Assembly: GCF_949628215.1 (NCBI RefSeq)
Contig: NC_134282.1
Location: 16,410,723 to 16,474,722 of the forward strand
DNA length: 64,000 bases
Direction of reading: 5' to 3'
Source of the DNA: Phalacrocorax aristotelis
Lineage: Eukaryota > Chordata > Aves > Suliformes > Phalacrocoracidae
A program made the translations under genes and the position numbers. Positions 25,760 to 38,502 of this stretch are shown here, piece after piece (the first letter of the stretch is position 1; the number at the start of each line of letters is the position of its first letter). The notes beneath the pieces were generated by a model. The model saw only the letters and a list, made by a program, of their open reading frames with translations. It ran no database searches and was not told the DNA's origin.

Positions 25760-25785
25760 CCTGCTTTTGGAAATACTGCATCTGA
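25760..25785 (+). CDS. UTS2B: UTS2B coding exon 5 (mature URP and stop)
   Basis: After the acceptor TATCCCTTCCCAG, the split Ala codon is followed by codons for CFWKYCI and TGA. The whole bioactive ring (Cys-Phe-Trp-Lys-Tyr-Cys) therefore sits on a 26-base coding piece of the last exon. The last residue is Ile, where mammals have Val. Confidence 0.95.
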
Positions 25786-26388
25786 AGGCTTGCCAGGACT
25801 GGAGGATGAAGATGAGCCCTTCCCCAAACTGCCTTGCTTGGTTATGTGTTAAGGGTTTGTTCTGTTCTCTCATCATGCTGCTAAGTTGGATGCCATCCTC
25901 TATGACCACACCACAGCCAAGTCTAACAGGGACCACGACAGTAGTTGGTAGCCCACTACCACTCTCCACTGTTCCTTCCTTCCAGGTTTAACCTACTGTG
26001 ATCTGCCACTTGGAAGATGCTTCCCAACTTTCCTTGCTGTCCTATGTGTGCCATTCAGTCTGCTGCCACTGTACACTCTTCCCCTTCTCACCAGGTCCCC
26101 TGAGGCACCAAACACTAACTCAGTTCCCCCGAGCTTGGGTCTCTGCCCACATCTGCAGACATTGCTCACAGAGGTGTCTGGGTTTCCTGTCGCCTCCTAT
26201 GAGCAGGCCTGTGATGACCTAACACCCGCTGTTTGGACAGGAAGGCAGACTGAGTGTAACGTGAAGGGCTCAGGGCTGCCTGCCCCAGCTTGCTGAGCCA
26301 GAGCTGTTCCTTGTCATGTCTCGTCAGCATACACAGTAGGTTTGGGGGAGGACAGGCACAGAAGTCTGGATCCTTTGGGTATCATTCC

Positions 26389-26394
26389 AATAAA
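26389..26394 (+). terminator. UTS2B: UTS2B polyadenylation signal
   Basis: A canonical AATAAA lies 604 bases after the stop codon and is followed by T- and GT-rich sequence (TTTTCTGTTG, TGCTGTTTTGTTTC), as expected downstream of a cleavage site. I see no earlier AATAAA in the 3' UTR. Confidence 0.7.
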
Positions 26395-26410
26395 GATTTT
26401 CTGTTGCAAA

Positions 26411-29400
26411 GAAGCATATGCTGTTTTGTTTCTTACCCCTTTCAGAGGCCCAGTGGGCAGCATGTTTCTCTTTATGTAGGCTCTTATTACCTTAATCGTT
26501 CATGTGAAGTTTACAATGGAAAAAAAAGCTCCCATTAAACACCTTGGTATAGCAACACTGGCCTGTTTTCATGTGCCTGTGGAAGAGGCCCTTCCTTTTG
26601 ACCAGAATTGAGACTAAGAGTTGGGTCTTCCTCATGGCTATGTGTGGGCCACCATCCTCATAGGACTGGACCAGACCCACTGATTTCCACCTACTCCCCT
26701 CAAAGAGGTGTTTTGAGCAGAGATTTTTGGCTCATCTGACCGGTCAGTGCAGATGCTAGCTGGCTTTTTCTAGTGCAGAATTATGTCTGCCCCTGTCCAA
26801 AAGGAGGAGGTCACAATCCATCAGTTGTTCCTACATACACATCTTAAGTCATGTTACGCCCATTTATTTGAAAAAACAAAGGGCTATGTTCCCAAAGGTG
26901 TAAATTCAAAACGAATCCTGATAATAACTTTGAGGTTTCCAACAGTGTAAATGAGTACAGAATCTGGTAACAACTGTGAATGTGTAGACTGATTTTAACT
27001 AGAATTGAACAGTCTCTCCAGCCCTGTTGAGCCATGCCGTTTAACTGTAGCTTGCATACTATGTATTCTTCAAAACTTCACTTCTCCCAAAGCTGTGATT
27101 ACCATGCCACATTCATTGCCGTGGGCTCTGGCAAGAAGTGCACGCTTACCACAGCAGTACTTTGTATGCACTTCATTAACAGGAGATCTATTAATCCTAT
27201 TACAGGCCAAAGACGGCATCTATGGAATAAAACCAGCTTGATTATATCAGTGAGGTCTAATGACATGCAAAATCGAGTTTGCTGTTAACATTACTTCTTT
27301 GTTATTTGCTTGGTAGTGACTCAGAACACACTTCCTATTTTCTGTTGCTTTTGTGCTAGTGAAAAGGTATGTGGGAGCATACTTTCACATACCCTCACAA
27401 CAGCACCAAATTCAGGAAAAAATTACAGCCTATTGCCAAGAGAATGATCTCTTTTTCTTTAAGAGTTTGGTGCTCCAGCTGAAAGGGAGGTGTATTACAA
27501 GAGCTACACTGAGTGCCCCAAGCTGGTTTTCAGCTCAGATGCTTTCAGCTTGCAGGAAACCCCAGTGCAATGAAAGGCCAGAGCAGCAGGCTCCATCTGT
27601 TACCTGCTAGCTGTAGCCATGCATTCCCGACCCGGTGTGACAACTCATCACCAAGTCAGGAAAAGGAATACAGTGTCTTCCTTTAACAGCTTGCTTCCTA
27701 TTTAACAGCTTGCTCTGATCCTAGGCACAGGAATTCCCTGGAGTGCAATGCACCATGCTGGTTAGCAGTGATTTTTAGCTCACACGTTGTGCTACATCCT
27801 ATCAGCACAGTTATTTCAGTGCTCACGGTACCCAAACTACCCCATTATTGCCTCACAGGCACTCTATGTTGTTGTGTTAGCTGCTTCTGCCAGAATGATA
27901 ATTAAGCGTCGAATGCAATTCATTTACTAATTCGAAGCAAAGGCAGTGATGGTCTCCCTGGGCTCACCCTCAACATGTCACTGTGGGGTCCTGTCCTTTC
28001 TCCTAAACACACAGAACAGAAACTCTTCCTCAGGTGCCATCTCCACGTTGTGGCTGCTCACACCTTATCCGTGCTTGGGCAGTCACTCTTGCTAAAGTTA
28101 ATGACCCACAGGCAATAATTAAAGGGATTTCCCTTAGACATTCTAGTAGACCATGTTGATTTATTAGCAGAAAATCTTCACAGGCATCTGAATGGATTTG
28201 CCAACAGGCAGCACAGGGCAAATCTAGCGAGCAACAAATGCTGCAGTATAGCCTTATTTCACGTTTGTTGACATCCATGCTATGCACAATGACTGAAGCT
28301 GTCCAATATTGCCTCTGAAAACAAATTGTGGTGTTCAGATTTTCAGACATCATCATATTTTAAACAGCCAATTTTAAACCTGCCAATTTATGGATTTTAA
28401 AGAGTGCTTTTTGAGCCACAGGAGGTCTCAGTGTGCTCTGTGGTGGATGGGGCAGAGGAACAGACCGGCTGTTGCTTTCTCCCAAGTAATCCAGACAGTG
28501 AGGTGGAAGCCAAGAGCAGGACTGAAGCTCCCAGCTCCCAGTTCCAAGCAACACCACCACAGACACCTCTGTCCTGCTTTGCTTTCACATCACCCCTCAG
28601 ATGGAGGGCATTTCTGCACACAATTTACAGGCTTTAAAAACCCCAATTTATTTGGAAGCCCAGGCTAATACCTGCCAAGCGTTAAATATTTTTATGATCC
28701 AGCAGTGTCTTTGCAAAGCCGCTGTGATAGCATTGGATTCCTCTGATCTGAGTCTCCCAAAACATGTCATGCAATGACTGTCCATGCTGCTTTTGACAGA
28801 CAGCTGTATGAGTGGTCAGGTCATCACTTCCATAATCTGCCCATGCCCCATACATATGGCTACCTTGAAAGCAGATTATTTGCAGACTGTCTCGAGGAGC
28901 TCAGTGCAAGATAACTGTTTACTAAACCGCAGGGCAGGCTCAGGGTAGGTAGTGGCAGTACACTGCAGAGGACAGGGTCAGAGCTTCTCTGGGACTGCAT
29001 TTGCAGACTTGCTTGTAGCATGGACAGAAAATCCTGTCTCGAGTCAGCCAGTCTACATGCACCCACTCAGCCCAGCTCTCAGAGCTTTCACCTGCAAACT
29101 TAAAGGCAGAAAACGAGCAGTGGAACCAGGGGAAAAGCAGGGAGCAGAAACCCGCGATGACCACATAAGGACTTAACAGTGCTTCTTTCTTTCTATGACT
29201 TTCAAGAACTTGGTCTGGGAAGCATCTGCAGTGCTTCACCTCACACGCAAGCACTGACAACTCACCCAACAAGAGAGGAATGATTACCTACCTCAGCTAG
29301 AGAGTGCTCCACCTGATGGGAAAGACGGGGGCACCTCTTGATGTTATTTACTGGTTTGTGCAGCTGCTTTCAGCAGCATCAGCCTATATTGGAGATGTCA

Positions 29401-30569
29401 AGAAAAGCAAAGTTTCTTGAAAATTTCCTACGGCTGGACCAGTCCTGGTCTCAGGGCAGGGCTGTAAGCAAGAAGGAAAATGAGAAGGGCCCCTGCTATG
29501 GCTGAGCACTGCCCCTCTCAGACATGAATTGGATGCTACCTGCCCTTCCGAGTGAGAGCCTCATCTCCCACTGTGGCCTGAACTGGGGCAATTGTCCCAA
29601 AGTCCCACTCCTCACAATAGCTTTAACTTCAAAGATTCATTGACTTCCCAACTCATTTCCTGTAGCTGACTGAGAAGCTAACTACATTTTCCCCCATTTG
29701 CTAGCTTATGGCCAGGTGCTTTGTGCCTCATATAAGATTAGGAAATTAACATGTAATTCCTAACTCCGGCCTTACTCTCTGTCTAACACAGGGTGTTTGG
29801 CAACAAAATTTTTTTTCCTTAGTCCTGCATAATCCCTTTCTTAATGGATCTTCTTTTGCAATGCTAAGGATGATTTATACCCAAGAACAGCAATCCAATG
29901 AATATAGCTGACATGGACCAAAGTCCAAGAAGGAGCATGTGAGGTTTAGAAAATATCAGCTAGGAATCTGAGCATTGAGATGTCAGCAAACAGCTCTTTT
30001 CAGCTGTATTTTATAATCTGGAAAGAAGTGAAAAGCATGAAACAGGATTTAAGATAACCTGTTTACCCTGAAATGGAGAGGACATGTTTACTTTTTACCA
30101 GAGAGAGAAATACTTGAACTTCTGGAGTCGGATGTCTGATTATGCCCCATGCACATATCAAGAGGCTAAAATAAGGCATATGATGCAGATGGCCTAGGAA
30201 GCAGATGACTTCATATTTGGACACTATCCTATGTTATGCACAGCGAGGAGTGAAATGTATTCTTCAGCTTAGAGGAGGAAACTAGAAGTCTCACCACATT
30301 TCAGGATCTGCCACATGATGAAAACATGTCTAAATATGGTACAGAGGTAAGAGAAAGACTGCTAAAAACATCAGGACAAATACTAAGGTCTAAGGCCACA
30401 GTTCTTTTTTAGGCTAACTCCTAGTGAAGTCAGTAGACATCTTCTCCCAGACAGCAGTTCAAATAAATTCTAGGTTTGTCCCATATCTGTTATATCTTTC
30501 CTTCATCTACCAAACACACACCCTCTTGAAAGAAATGTGCAAAGCAAACTGTCTGCTTTTCATGGACTG
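26411..30569. other. Intergenic region between the convergent 3' ends of UTS2B and OSTN
   Basis: I recognise no exon or interspersed repeat here. It contains an imperfect 19-base tandem duplication at 27682-27714. A stretch at about 27880-28400 is non-repetitive and rich in ATTA motifs, with a few isolated CGs; it may be regulatory, but that is impression only. Confidence 0.5.
27682..27714. repeat. Two-copy direct repeat, unit TTTAACAGCTTGCT
   Basis: The 14-base unit occurs at 27682-27695 and again at 27701-27714, with a period of 19 bases. It looks like a small local duplication. Confidence 0.9.
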
Positions 30570-30589
30570 CTGTTGGTATCTCTGGAAGT

Positions 30590-30595
30590 TTTATT
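30590..30595 (-). terminator. OSTN: Candidate OSTN polyadenylation signal
   Basis: This is the first AATAAA on the minus strand after the stop codon (TTTATT on plus), giving a 3' UTR of roughly 660 bases. The downstream sequence is not notably GT-rich, so a more distal site is possible. Confidence 0.45.
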
Positions 30596-31238
30596 TTCAA
30601 TCCAAAAATTCTAACAGTCCTTGCTAGGATAATGAACTGCTGCAAGTTTAAGAAATAAATGCCATGCAATTAAACTATATACATGTTTTTCTGTTCCCTC
30701 CTATCAGTGACACCGTGCACAACTGTGAGAGCGTTCTGACCTGATGAACTGAATTTGTTATTTGTATATGCAACATTTGTAAAATGTAATGTGAAACAGA
30801 TTTTGCAGGAGGTCGATTCCTTGAGTGTTGTATCATTAGTCAATGACAAGACATGCAGTGATGCATCTTCCATATTTCTCTAATGTTTTCAATACAGCAT
30901 CAGTCATTCTGAGCAGAAGTACCTGTAGGCAGAAAAGCAGTAAATGTTACATTTTCCCATGTCAGAAATGCAAGGCTTGGACAAAGACACTGTGAGGTGG
31001 TCTACAGGACATGAAAATGTTAGGAATACTTGTTTTCTTGTAGGGGGATACTAAGTTGTAATTTAGGGTATTCAAGCTAACTTGACAGTCACAATCCACG
31101 TTATAAGAAGCTATCATTCCCCAAGGCACTCTTTCCAAGCCTACCGGCATGACTTGAGTACTTCCATGTAACTTAGAACAGGTGGGGTTCTCTGAGCCTG
31201 CCCACACCCAGAGAACTTTGGCTTACTTGCAGGAACTG

Positions 31239-31323
31239 CTAACCCTTGGTGTTGCCAAGATGGCTCACTCCAATCCGGTCAAGAGGAACTCCAAACCGTC
31301 TCTTAGGCAGCTCAACCACTTTC
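31239..31323 (-). CDS. OSTN: OSTN coding exon 3 (second natriuretic-like motif and stop)
   Basis: The acceptor is CCCCCATGCAG on the minus strand. One base completes Arg106, then the exon encodes KVVELPKRRFGVPLDRIG followed by VSHLGNTKG and TAG. It parallels human K-V-V-D-H-P-K-R-R-F-G-I-P-M-D-R-I-G. The last nine residues have diverged from mammals, but the length is the same. Confidence 0.95.
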
Positions 31324-34300
31324 CTGCATGGGGGAAAAAAAGCAAAGGAAGGAAAGATCTGGGGAAAGACATCATAGGAATAATCAAAGTGTTACTACAT
31401 CTTTGATTCCTCCACTCATGCCACTAACAACTTATTGTTCAGACAGAACAGCTGTGCAGGAGCAGCCAAAGATGTGAGTGTTTAAAAATAAGATGCTTCA
31501 CTTGTCTTACAAAAGAATAGGCAGGATTTGCACCTGTTTTGCAGACTGGCTGATATTGATCCACTATCCCTGTTTTTATTCATCAGCATATAACTTCACA
31601 GGTTAACTGCTAATCATAAAAGAAAGAAGATACATTGCATGTATAAAGGGGAATTGTTTCATGCATAGTATCATATACTTCAGGTGACCCATTAGCCTGG
31701 CTCCCTGGAATCTCCAGAGCCAGCTGGAGCAATGATAAGCAAGTAGGTAGAAAATACTGCATAGTAACAGAGGGGACAAATCACAGAAGCCCTGGCAGGA
31801 TTTTCCTGCAATGTCTCTTGCAATGCACTGCTCTCAAAATTGTATAGTAGCAACCCTTTGATGAGAATGAAAATGGGAGTTTTTTGGTTTTGGTTTTTTT
31901 TTTCCTCCATATGGTACATTTCGTGATGATTTGAGGGCATGAGAAAAGTGAGAAAGAAGTTATATGCAGGAATATATTATTACTTTTTTATATAAAAAAA
32001 GAAGTTTTCCCATCTTAATTCAGCATTTTTTGAGCATTTTTTCCACCAGCAGAAATTGTAATTAATTGTGGAAATGAGATTTTCTGCAGCTGAGAATAAC
32101 CTCAACTTTCACCCTTGGAACTACTTGCTAGTGAAATGCAAGTCTACGAAAAGCCCTGGAAGATGAACTTTTTTGTCTATCTGTCCTCATAAAGGAACAT
32201 AAATAACAAGAAATCTTGTTCTGCAGGTTGGCAAATGCAAAGTAACTAGCAGGACAGCATGCTATGGTGCACTCTAACTCTATGTGCTAGCACTGCCATG
32301 GTTACAGAGCCTATGGCGCTGGGGTCTCTGTACACCGTGCCCAGGACTATCTGTCTAGTCCATGGCTCATATGAGCAGTCTCCTTTCCTCACACCTCTTT
32401 GACATGGGCTGAAGCCCAGAGGCATCATTCCAGCATGAGCAGCCCATTTCACACTGCCTTTTTTCTAGCTGCTTTTCAGATGAGGTCAAGAAATGGGAAT
32501 TGACACTCTACCATGTGTGTAGGGACCACCACATCAGTCATGCTGGAGCAGCTACAGCACATCACAATGAAGGGGAGCCATTTGTATAGTCCTCACTGTC
32601 CCTTCCTCAAACATCTCTGTTGCGCTAAGCCACCGAGAAAGCAAAGAGAAAGAACGCCCAGGGCAGTACTCTCTTCCCCCCCGGTGTAGGCACAAGCTGG
32701 TGAGGGGCAGGTGGGAGACTTGGGCTGCTGGACTCATACTGAACCTGACCTGATAAAAACGGGAATTAATTTCCGATGATTGGCTTATGATGGGGAGCGG
32801 GGGGATTCTGTGTCATAAGTTGTAGTACCATCGTGCTCTGTAGTTAACAGAGAAGGAAATTGTAACCTCAAGCCAAGGGGAAAGGCTGAGCAGGCAGGCA
32901 GTGCAGTGCAGTGGAGCTTCCCCTCTCGTGGCCATCCCGAGCCACAACAGGACAGCCACTGCTCCCTCCCCAGGCTGCTGCACCGTTTCCATCTTCCAAA
33001 CCAGACTGTGCCTATTTCAGCACTTTCTAGGGACAAAGTGATGTTCTTTATTTAAAATAGCCTTTTCTAAGATTCCTGGAGTCTCCTTCTCTCCCTCTGT
33101 CTGTAGATCTTTCTACATGTTCTGAGGACTCATGTCTTCTTGCATGCTTTTCCCATGCTATCAAAACTTTATAAATCAATGTTGATGAGCAAGATTATGA
33201 TCTGGGCCTTCCTGTAACTGGTGGTTGCCACAACAGTCTGTTAAGTGGACTTATATTTGAATTGCTCTTTTCCAAAAGTTTCTGCTGTGTTGCCAGGCTC
33301 CACACACACTGTATTAATTCAGGGGGCTGAATCTATTGAACAGCTTTCGCACTTCAAAAGTCATTACCTGGTCTCTAAAGGTAACCATCTCAGCTGGTAC
33401 AGAAATGGGCTGTTATCTACTGTGTGCATGACAGTCCTCTGCTTTACTCGTCTAAGTGCAGCGGCCTCTGCCTGTTTCCCCCTAAAGGTACAGCCTTTCT
33501 ACTGTGTTGTAGCACTCATCTGATCTGTGGTCTGTGCTGATGGTAGTATCTGACTATCAATGCAGTGATCAAGGCAGCTCAGAGGTTCTAAAAAATAATT
33601 CAATCCCAAACTCAAAAGCTAATCATTTCCCCCAAAGTAATAATCTCAATGCAAAACTGCAAACTGTGCTGATGATACTGGGAAAGGAGGAATTTTGTGC
33701 AATGTGTCACTCATTTGCATGAGCTTATTATTCAGAGACAAGCTGTTAGAAAACTTGGATAATTTTCACAATTCCCTTTTTCATGGTTTTTTCCTTGTAC
33801 TGCATATAGAATGAAACAAGATTTCCACCCAAAAAGTACAAAACAAATTGGGAATACTATGTACTTTTTCATAAAAAGTGCACTGCAGCTTCAAGAATTA
33901 CCTTGTATTTCTTCCCCTGGAAGGGGAAAACATGCTAAAAAGCATACAAAGAATGAGCTGATTCTGATTTCTTGAAGAGATATACAGAACAGAATAGCTC
34001 TACTCAAGGTTTTAAGAAATTCGTATTTTATCACTTTTGGCTGCAGTCAAAAAGTCCTAGTAGCAGACTGGGTAGATAAATGGAAAAACAATATGAAAAT
34101 ATTGCAAAACTCTGTTTGAAAAAAAAAAATACTTGTAATGTTGACTGGCTCTTGCAAAAACTTTCCACTTCCAGATTAAGCTTTAAGCATGTTATTAAAT
34201 ACTTCGTGGCACTGGGGATTCCATCCAAAAGAAGACAGTTACCAGAAGAAAGGAACAAGACAGTTAATCAGATACAGCGACCAGCCCCTTGAGCTTTGCC

Positions 34301-34926
34301 CCGAACTCACTGGCTCACCCAGCCATACCAAACATCATTGCTTAGCCCTGTTATAATCATGGTTATCTTCAAATGTGTACTGTGAAGGTATTGCTGTACC
34401 GCTGTATTGATTAAACTCTGCTTTATCATAAGTTGATTGAGGTCTTCAAACACATTCTATTAACTGCCCATTTTCATGACATGTTCTTCATCTTGCTATT
34501 CAAGACGTGCACACCACCATACCTTCCCTTCACCCCAGCCTTGGGGACACCTAGTCCTGCCCCCTCTGCTTTTGAACCACAGGCATATTTTTGCTTTAAA
34601 TAATCTCATGACCAAAACGGCAGTTTTAAACTGAATGTTGGTTCACATGAGTGGAAAGAAACATACCAAAAAAAACCCCTATGCTTGAATGTTCTTTGTT
34701 AGCTGTATGGAACTGCAGGGATAAATGAACTAGTACGTGTATTATACCTCACAGCTGAAGGATTACACACCATGCAACCAGAATGGTTTCTGGTACCCTG
34801 ATCACAAGCACCTCACAACTGACCAATAAACCTGCTGGTGGCTAAAGCTAACCCAGATGTATCTGGGACACCTACCAAGAGCCTTACTTCTAACTTTATC
34901 ACTGGTAGGAGCATCTAAGAATTTAC

Positions 34927-35144
34927 CTCTGCTTGCCTTTAGCATCCACAGAGGTCGAAGAAATCCTGTCGATTGGGGAGCCAAATCCTGGGAAACTTCT
35001 CTTCTTCTTGGTCTCCGTCACCTCATTCTCCAGAGACACCAGCTCATCAAGAAGGAATAGTTTGGCTGCCAGGTTGGTAGCTGACTTGCCTTCACTGGCA
35101 ATAGGATGTGCTCCCATGCCCAGAGCAGTAGAAGGCTCCAAAGG
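34927..35144 (-). CDS. OSTN: OSTN coding exon 2 (pro-region, KKKR site, first natriuretic-like motif)
   Basis: It is preceded by CTCCTTTCTTTTGCAG and ends at CAGAG|GTAAAT in phase 2. It encodes residues 34-105 plus two bases of Arg106. Residues 53-82 (K-S-A-T-N-L...T-K-K-K-R) and 83-94 match mammalian osteocrin very closely, while residues 34-52 do not resemble the mammalian pro-region. Confidence 0.96.
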
Positions 35145-37975
35145 CTGCAAAAGAAAGGAGGTATGTTTGCTTGCTGCTCAAGTTCCAGAAAAACCATTTC
35201 AACCAGTGTCACAGCAGCAGTCCTATAAATACATAATCACTAGGATACTAAACGTAGGCCAATGTTTAAAAACAAAGTCCCTTCTGTGAAACATGTCCAT
35301 TTTTCACTCACAGGAGTTTGCCATAAAAGGTTGGGATTTTTTTTTCATAGACTTGAACTTGCCTTTATTATTATTGCAAGAGTTATCAATATTTATTACT
35401 TCACAAAGCCTGTTTTTGTAGGCCAGCCCACTATCCCTATGTCAGCAGTGTTATTAGTTATCACTTATAGCATGAGCTCAGTAATTTAATCCTTTTTAAA
35501 ACTGCAATCACCATTACTAGACTCCAATATCCATCCTGATATTATTCAGAAAACTGATTTTCATTTTTTAAATCAATGCTAATAAATAGTAATGAAAACT
35601 TATACAGAACTTTCCATCCAAAGCTGACATATTAATTGTTATGCAAAACATACCCAAGATAAACTTGCTCAGCACTGACATTCAAAGAATTTATGCAGTA
35701 ACACTATGTGAGGAGAAGGAAAGGAAAGAACAGTATGTTGACTCGACACAGAATTTTGAACCTTAGTTAAGACATCAGCCTTTTAACACCTTTTCAAAGC
35801 CAAACTCTACTTTGCTATCTGAAATAGCTGAGGATATTGGGGTCTATCAAGAGAGAAATGAAACAAATCAAAATTAAATAGTTGGTTTGCAAATAAGAGA
35901 AAAATATAGGGCAGCAGCTAGTCTACAAAAGCAGGTGTCAAGCTCAAATCATTCTCTCTTCAGCTGAAACGTTTTCCTTCTTGCTCCACTTAATCTTCAT
36001 GGAATTAGATAAAAATTTCTAACTAAAACTTTTATTATATGCCTTGAAGCATGTTTTTGTCTCTCTTTAGAAGCACACCACTGCCTGTCTTATTCATACA
36101 CAGTGGGTTTAGTACAAACGTAAAGGAAGCCATCACATGGATGATGTAATATGCTTGTATCTACTGTGGTCCACACTGTAGTTGTGGTGATGACATTTCC
36201 CACTACTGACAAGTGACATAACCGGTGATGGAGTGTATAAAAATGTGCTCTTTATATAACAAGGAGCATATGACCACAATGATCGCACAAATGATGTAGC
36301 ACTGTTAATACTTTTGTAAAGGATCTCATATTGTCCTCTGACTTTATTTTTTATGAACCTCAAGTACACTGAGCAATCCTTTCTGTTCCCTTTCAGGGTT
36401 AAAACTTTCATATAAGTTTGCAACAAAATTGTGCCTTTAAAAAGACTGAACTCTCCCCTCTGGTTAGTGCGGATAAATATCTACAATAACATTTGAAACT
36501 AGAAGGTAAAAACTAGCCTCTGCTCTTGAGTACTTTGTGCAGTCCCACTTACTTGGTCTTAAAAAGGATATGATAGAATTGTAAAAACTAACGAGACAGT
36601 TAAAATGATAGTCGGAGACAAGTTTTCCTATGGTCAACAACAAAGCACAACTTCACAGATAAGCAAATAGTTAAGAGTGGGGATGGGGGTACAGTGGAGG
36701 GTTTATAAACTTCCAAGCAGCAAAGAGGTTAATAACGACTAGTAATATTTTCCTCAAGAAAAACAGCTCCCCAGTCCACCCAGTGAAGTCATCAGATGGC
36801 AGATTTAAAATAAATATAAGGAGCTACTTTTTAAACACAGCACATAGATGAAGTGGAACACATCGCGAAAGGACATCATGGATACCAAGATTTTAAATTG
36901 TTTCAAAGACATTCAGACTCAGTAGCAGCTAAAACATGCCCTGGTCCAGCGCAGGTCTCTGGACCAGAAAGTCTCTGAAGATGTTCTGTTGTTATATTCT
37001 TTTCACCAAAAAAAAAAAAAAATCTATCATTGGTAAAGACAGGATGCCAGGTCTCTGTGGCATCAGAACAGCAGCTGCCGCAGCACTGATGTGGGGAGCG
37101 GTTCCCCCAAGCCCTATTTTCTATTACAAATATTATTTTGTATAATCAGGGCATAGTTATCTGAAGACAGAAAGCAAGGTAGAAGGATCCATCAACATTC
37201 TTCACTACGCATCTAACTTCTAAGCTGATCTTAAAAACCTCTGTAAAGACTCTACAGCCAAACAGTGCTACTTTGATAAAACTTTTAGATCCTTGATGTT
37301 TTTATAGCATGAAACTATTACATAAATACCGTTCCTGCCAGAACTGTTTTGTGTCAAGATGACATGAAAAAAGAGGATAGAGTAGAAGTAATTTCAGGTG
37401 CAACCTCTGCATATTGTACTGGATGAAATGCGAGACATTTGCTGCTTTCCTTTGCAAGCTTAGGCAAGTTACGTTGCTGCTTCCCTCTCTTTCTCTCTCT
37501 GTCTCCTATAATTTGTAACTTTTGTGCAGGTGGTGTTCTCTCAGGGATCTCCTTGTGGCTTCTGAAAGCTGCAGACTTCTCATGCATTATTTGTCTTTAA
37601 GAAGAAGGAGGAAACCTTCCCTTCAGTGTTAGAAGAGTTTGCTCCTCCCCACCCCATCATCTCCTTCCCCTCTTGAGGAAGTTCGCTATCCAAAGTCACT
37701 GGACAACAGTTTTAACACACAGAAAATCCCATGATGCTTCAGGGGAAGTTGCATGAATCTGAGTGAGACTTAATTCTGCCTGTCCTCCCAGAGCCATGCA
37801 ACTTGCATCACTCTTCACTGGGGAACTCCTGCTCCTGCTTTGCCCTCAGAGAGTCAATACCCACTGTTCACCTTCCAACACAGTTTGGAGATCATGGTGT
37901 CTTCCACACTCTGTGGCCAAGAACAACCAGAGGAAGAGCAGGGTTATGTGACAACCACCAGAAACATTTACCTAC

Positions 37976-38074
37976 CTCTGGCACTGCCTCCACGAGGAGC
38001 ACTGAGCTAGAGTGCCACAGCAGCAGGGTAGTCGCAAGGGCCAAATGCACGACAACAAGCTGGAACTGCAGCAT
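37976..38074 (-). CDS. OSTN: OSTN coding exon 1 (signal peptide)
   Basis: The minus strand reads TTCTCCTTTACAG immediately before ATG, so a splice acceptor abuts the start codon and the 5' UTR must lie on a separate exon. The exon encodes residues 1-33 (MLQFQLVVVH..., with a leucine-rich core) and ends in phase 0 at GAG|GTAGGT. The spacing fits human M-L-D-W-R-L...T-T-T-E. An in-frame extension upstream exists but crosses the acceptor and is not used here. Confidence 0.9.
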
Positions 38075-38502
38075 CTGTAAAGGAGAACAATCCATTAATG
38101 GTTTCACAGATGCATTCCCAAGTTTGCAGAGGAACCTTGCTCCAGAGATCTTTAAGAAGTGAAAGCAAAGGCAGGTTCTGCTCCCATGGCTGTTAATATG
38201 TTTTATCTTACAGAGTCACTGCATAAAAACCAGATAGTGTCAGCTGACTGCCCTTCACCTCTGGGTGGAGAATCAGCTCCCTCCTTTTTGCTCCTTTACA
38301 GCCCTCCAAATCTTTTAATTCCTTTCTGCACAATGGGCCAGTCCTTGCAGAGGCAGAACTAATGAATGCAAACTCGTGTTAAAACCAGATGAACTAGACA
38401 CTCACTTGTAAGCAGGGGGACTTTGGCTCATAACCACCCAGGTTGCCCCTGACCTTCCCACATGCTGGACAGGCACCTAAAGCTATTACAGAAATCACAT
38501 AC

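Larger units (their letters stand above)
17110..26410 (+). other. UTS2B: UTS2B gene: precursor of urotensin II-related peptide
   Basis: Five coding exons join in frame to a 120-residue prepropeptide; the human one is 119 by memory. Residues 1-28 form a signal peptide with a hydrophobic core at about 9-23. Residues 29-109 are the pro-region, including the conserved L-E-K-L-K-D-Q-L segment at 82-89. K110-K111-R112 is the processing site, and residues 113-120 are the mature cyclic peptide ACFWKYCI, with a Cys114-Cys119 disulphide. URP is a secreted somatostatin-superfamily peptide that acts on the G protein-coupled receptor UTS2R; effects on vascular tone and, in fish, body-axis straightening are literature knowledge. 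Introns are about 2.25, 2.95, 1.37 and 1.75 kb, with splice phases 1, 1, 0 and 1. The gene is divergent from CCDC50 and convergent with OSTN. Confidence 0.93.
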
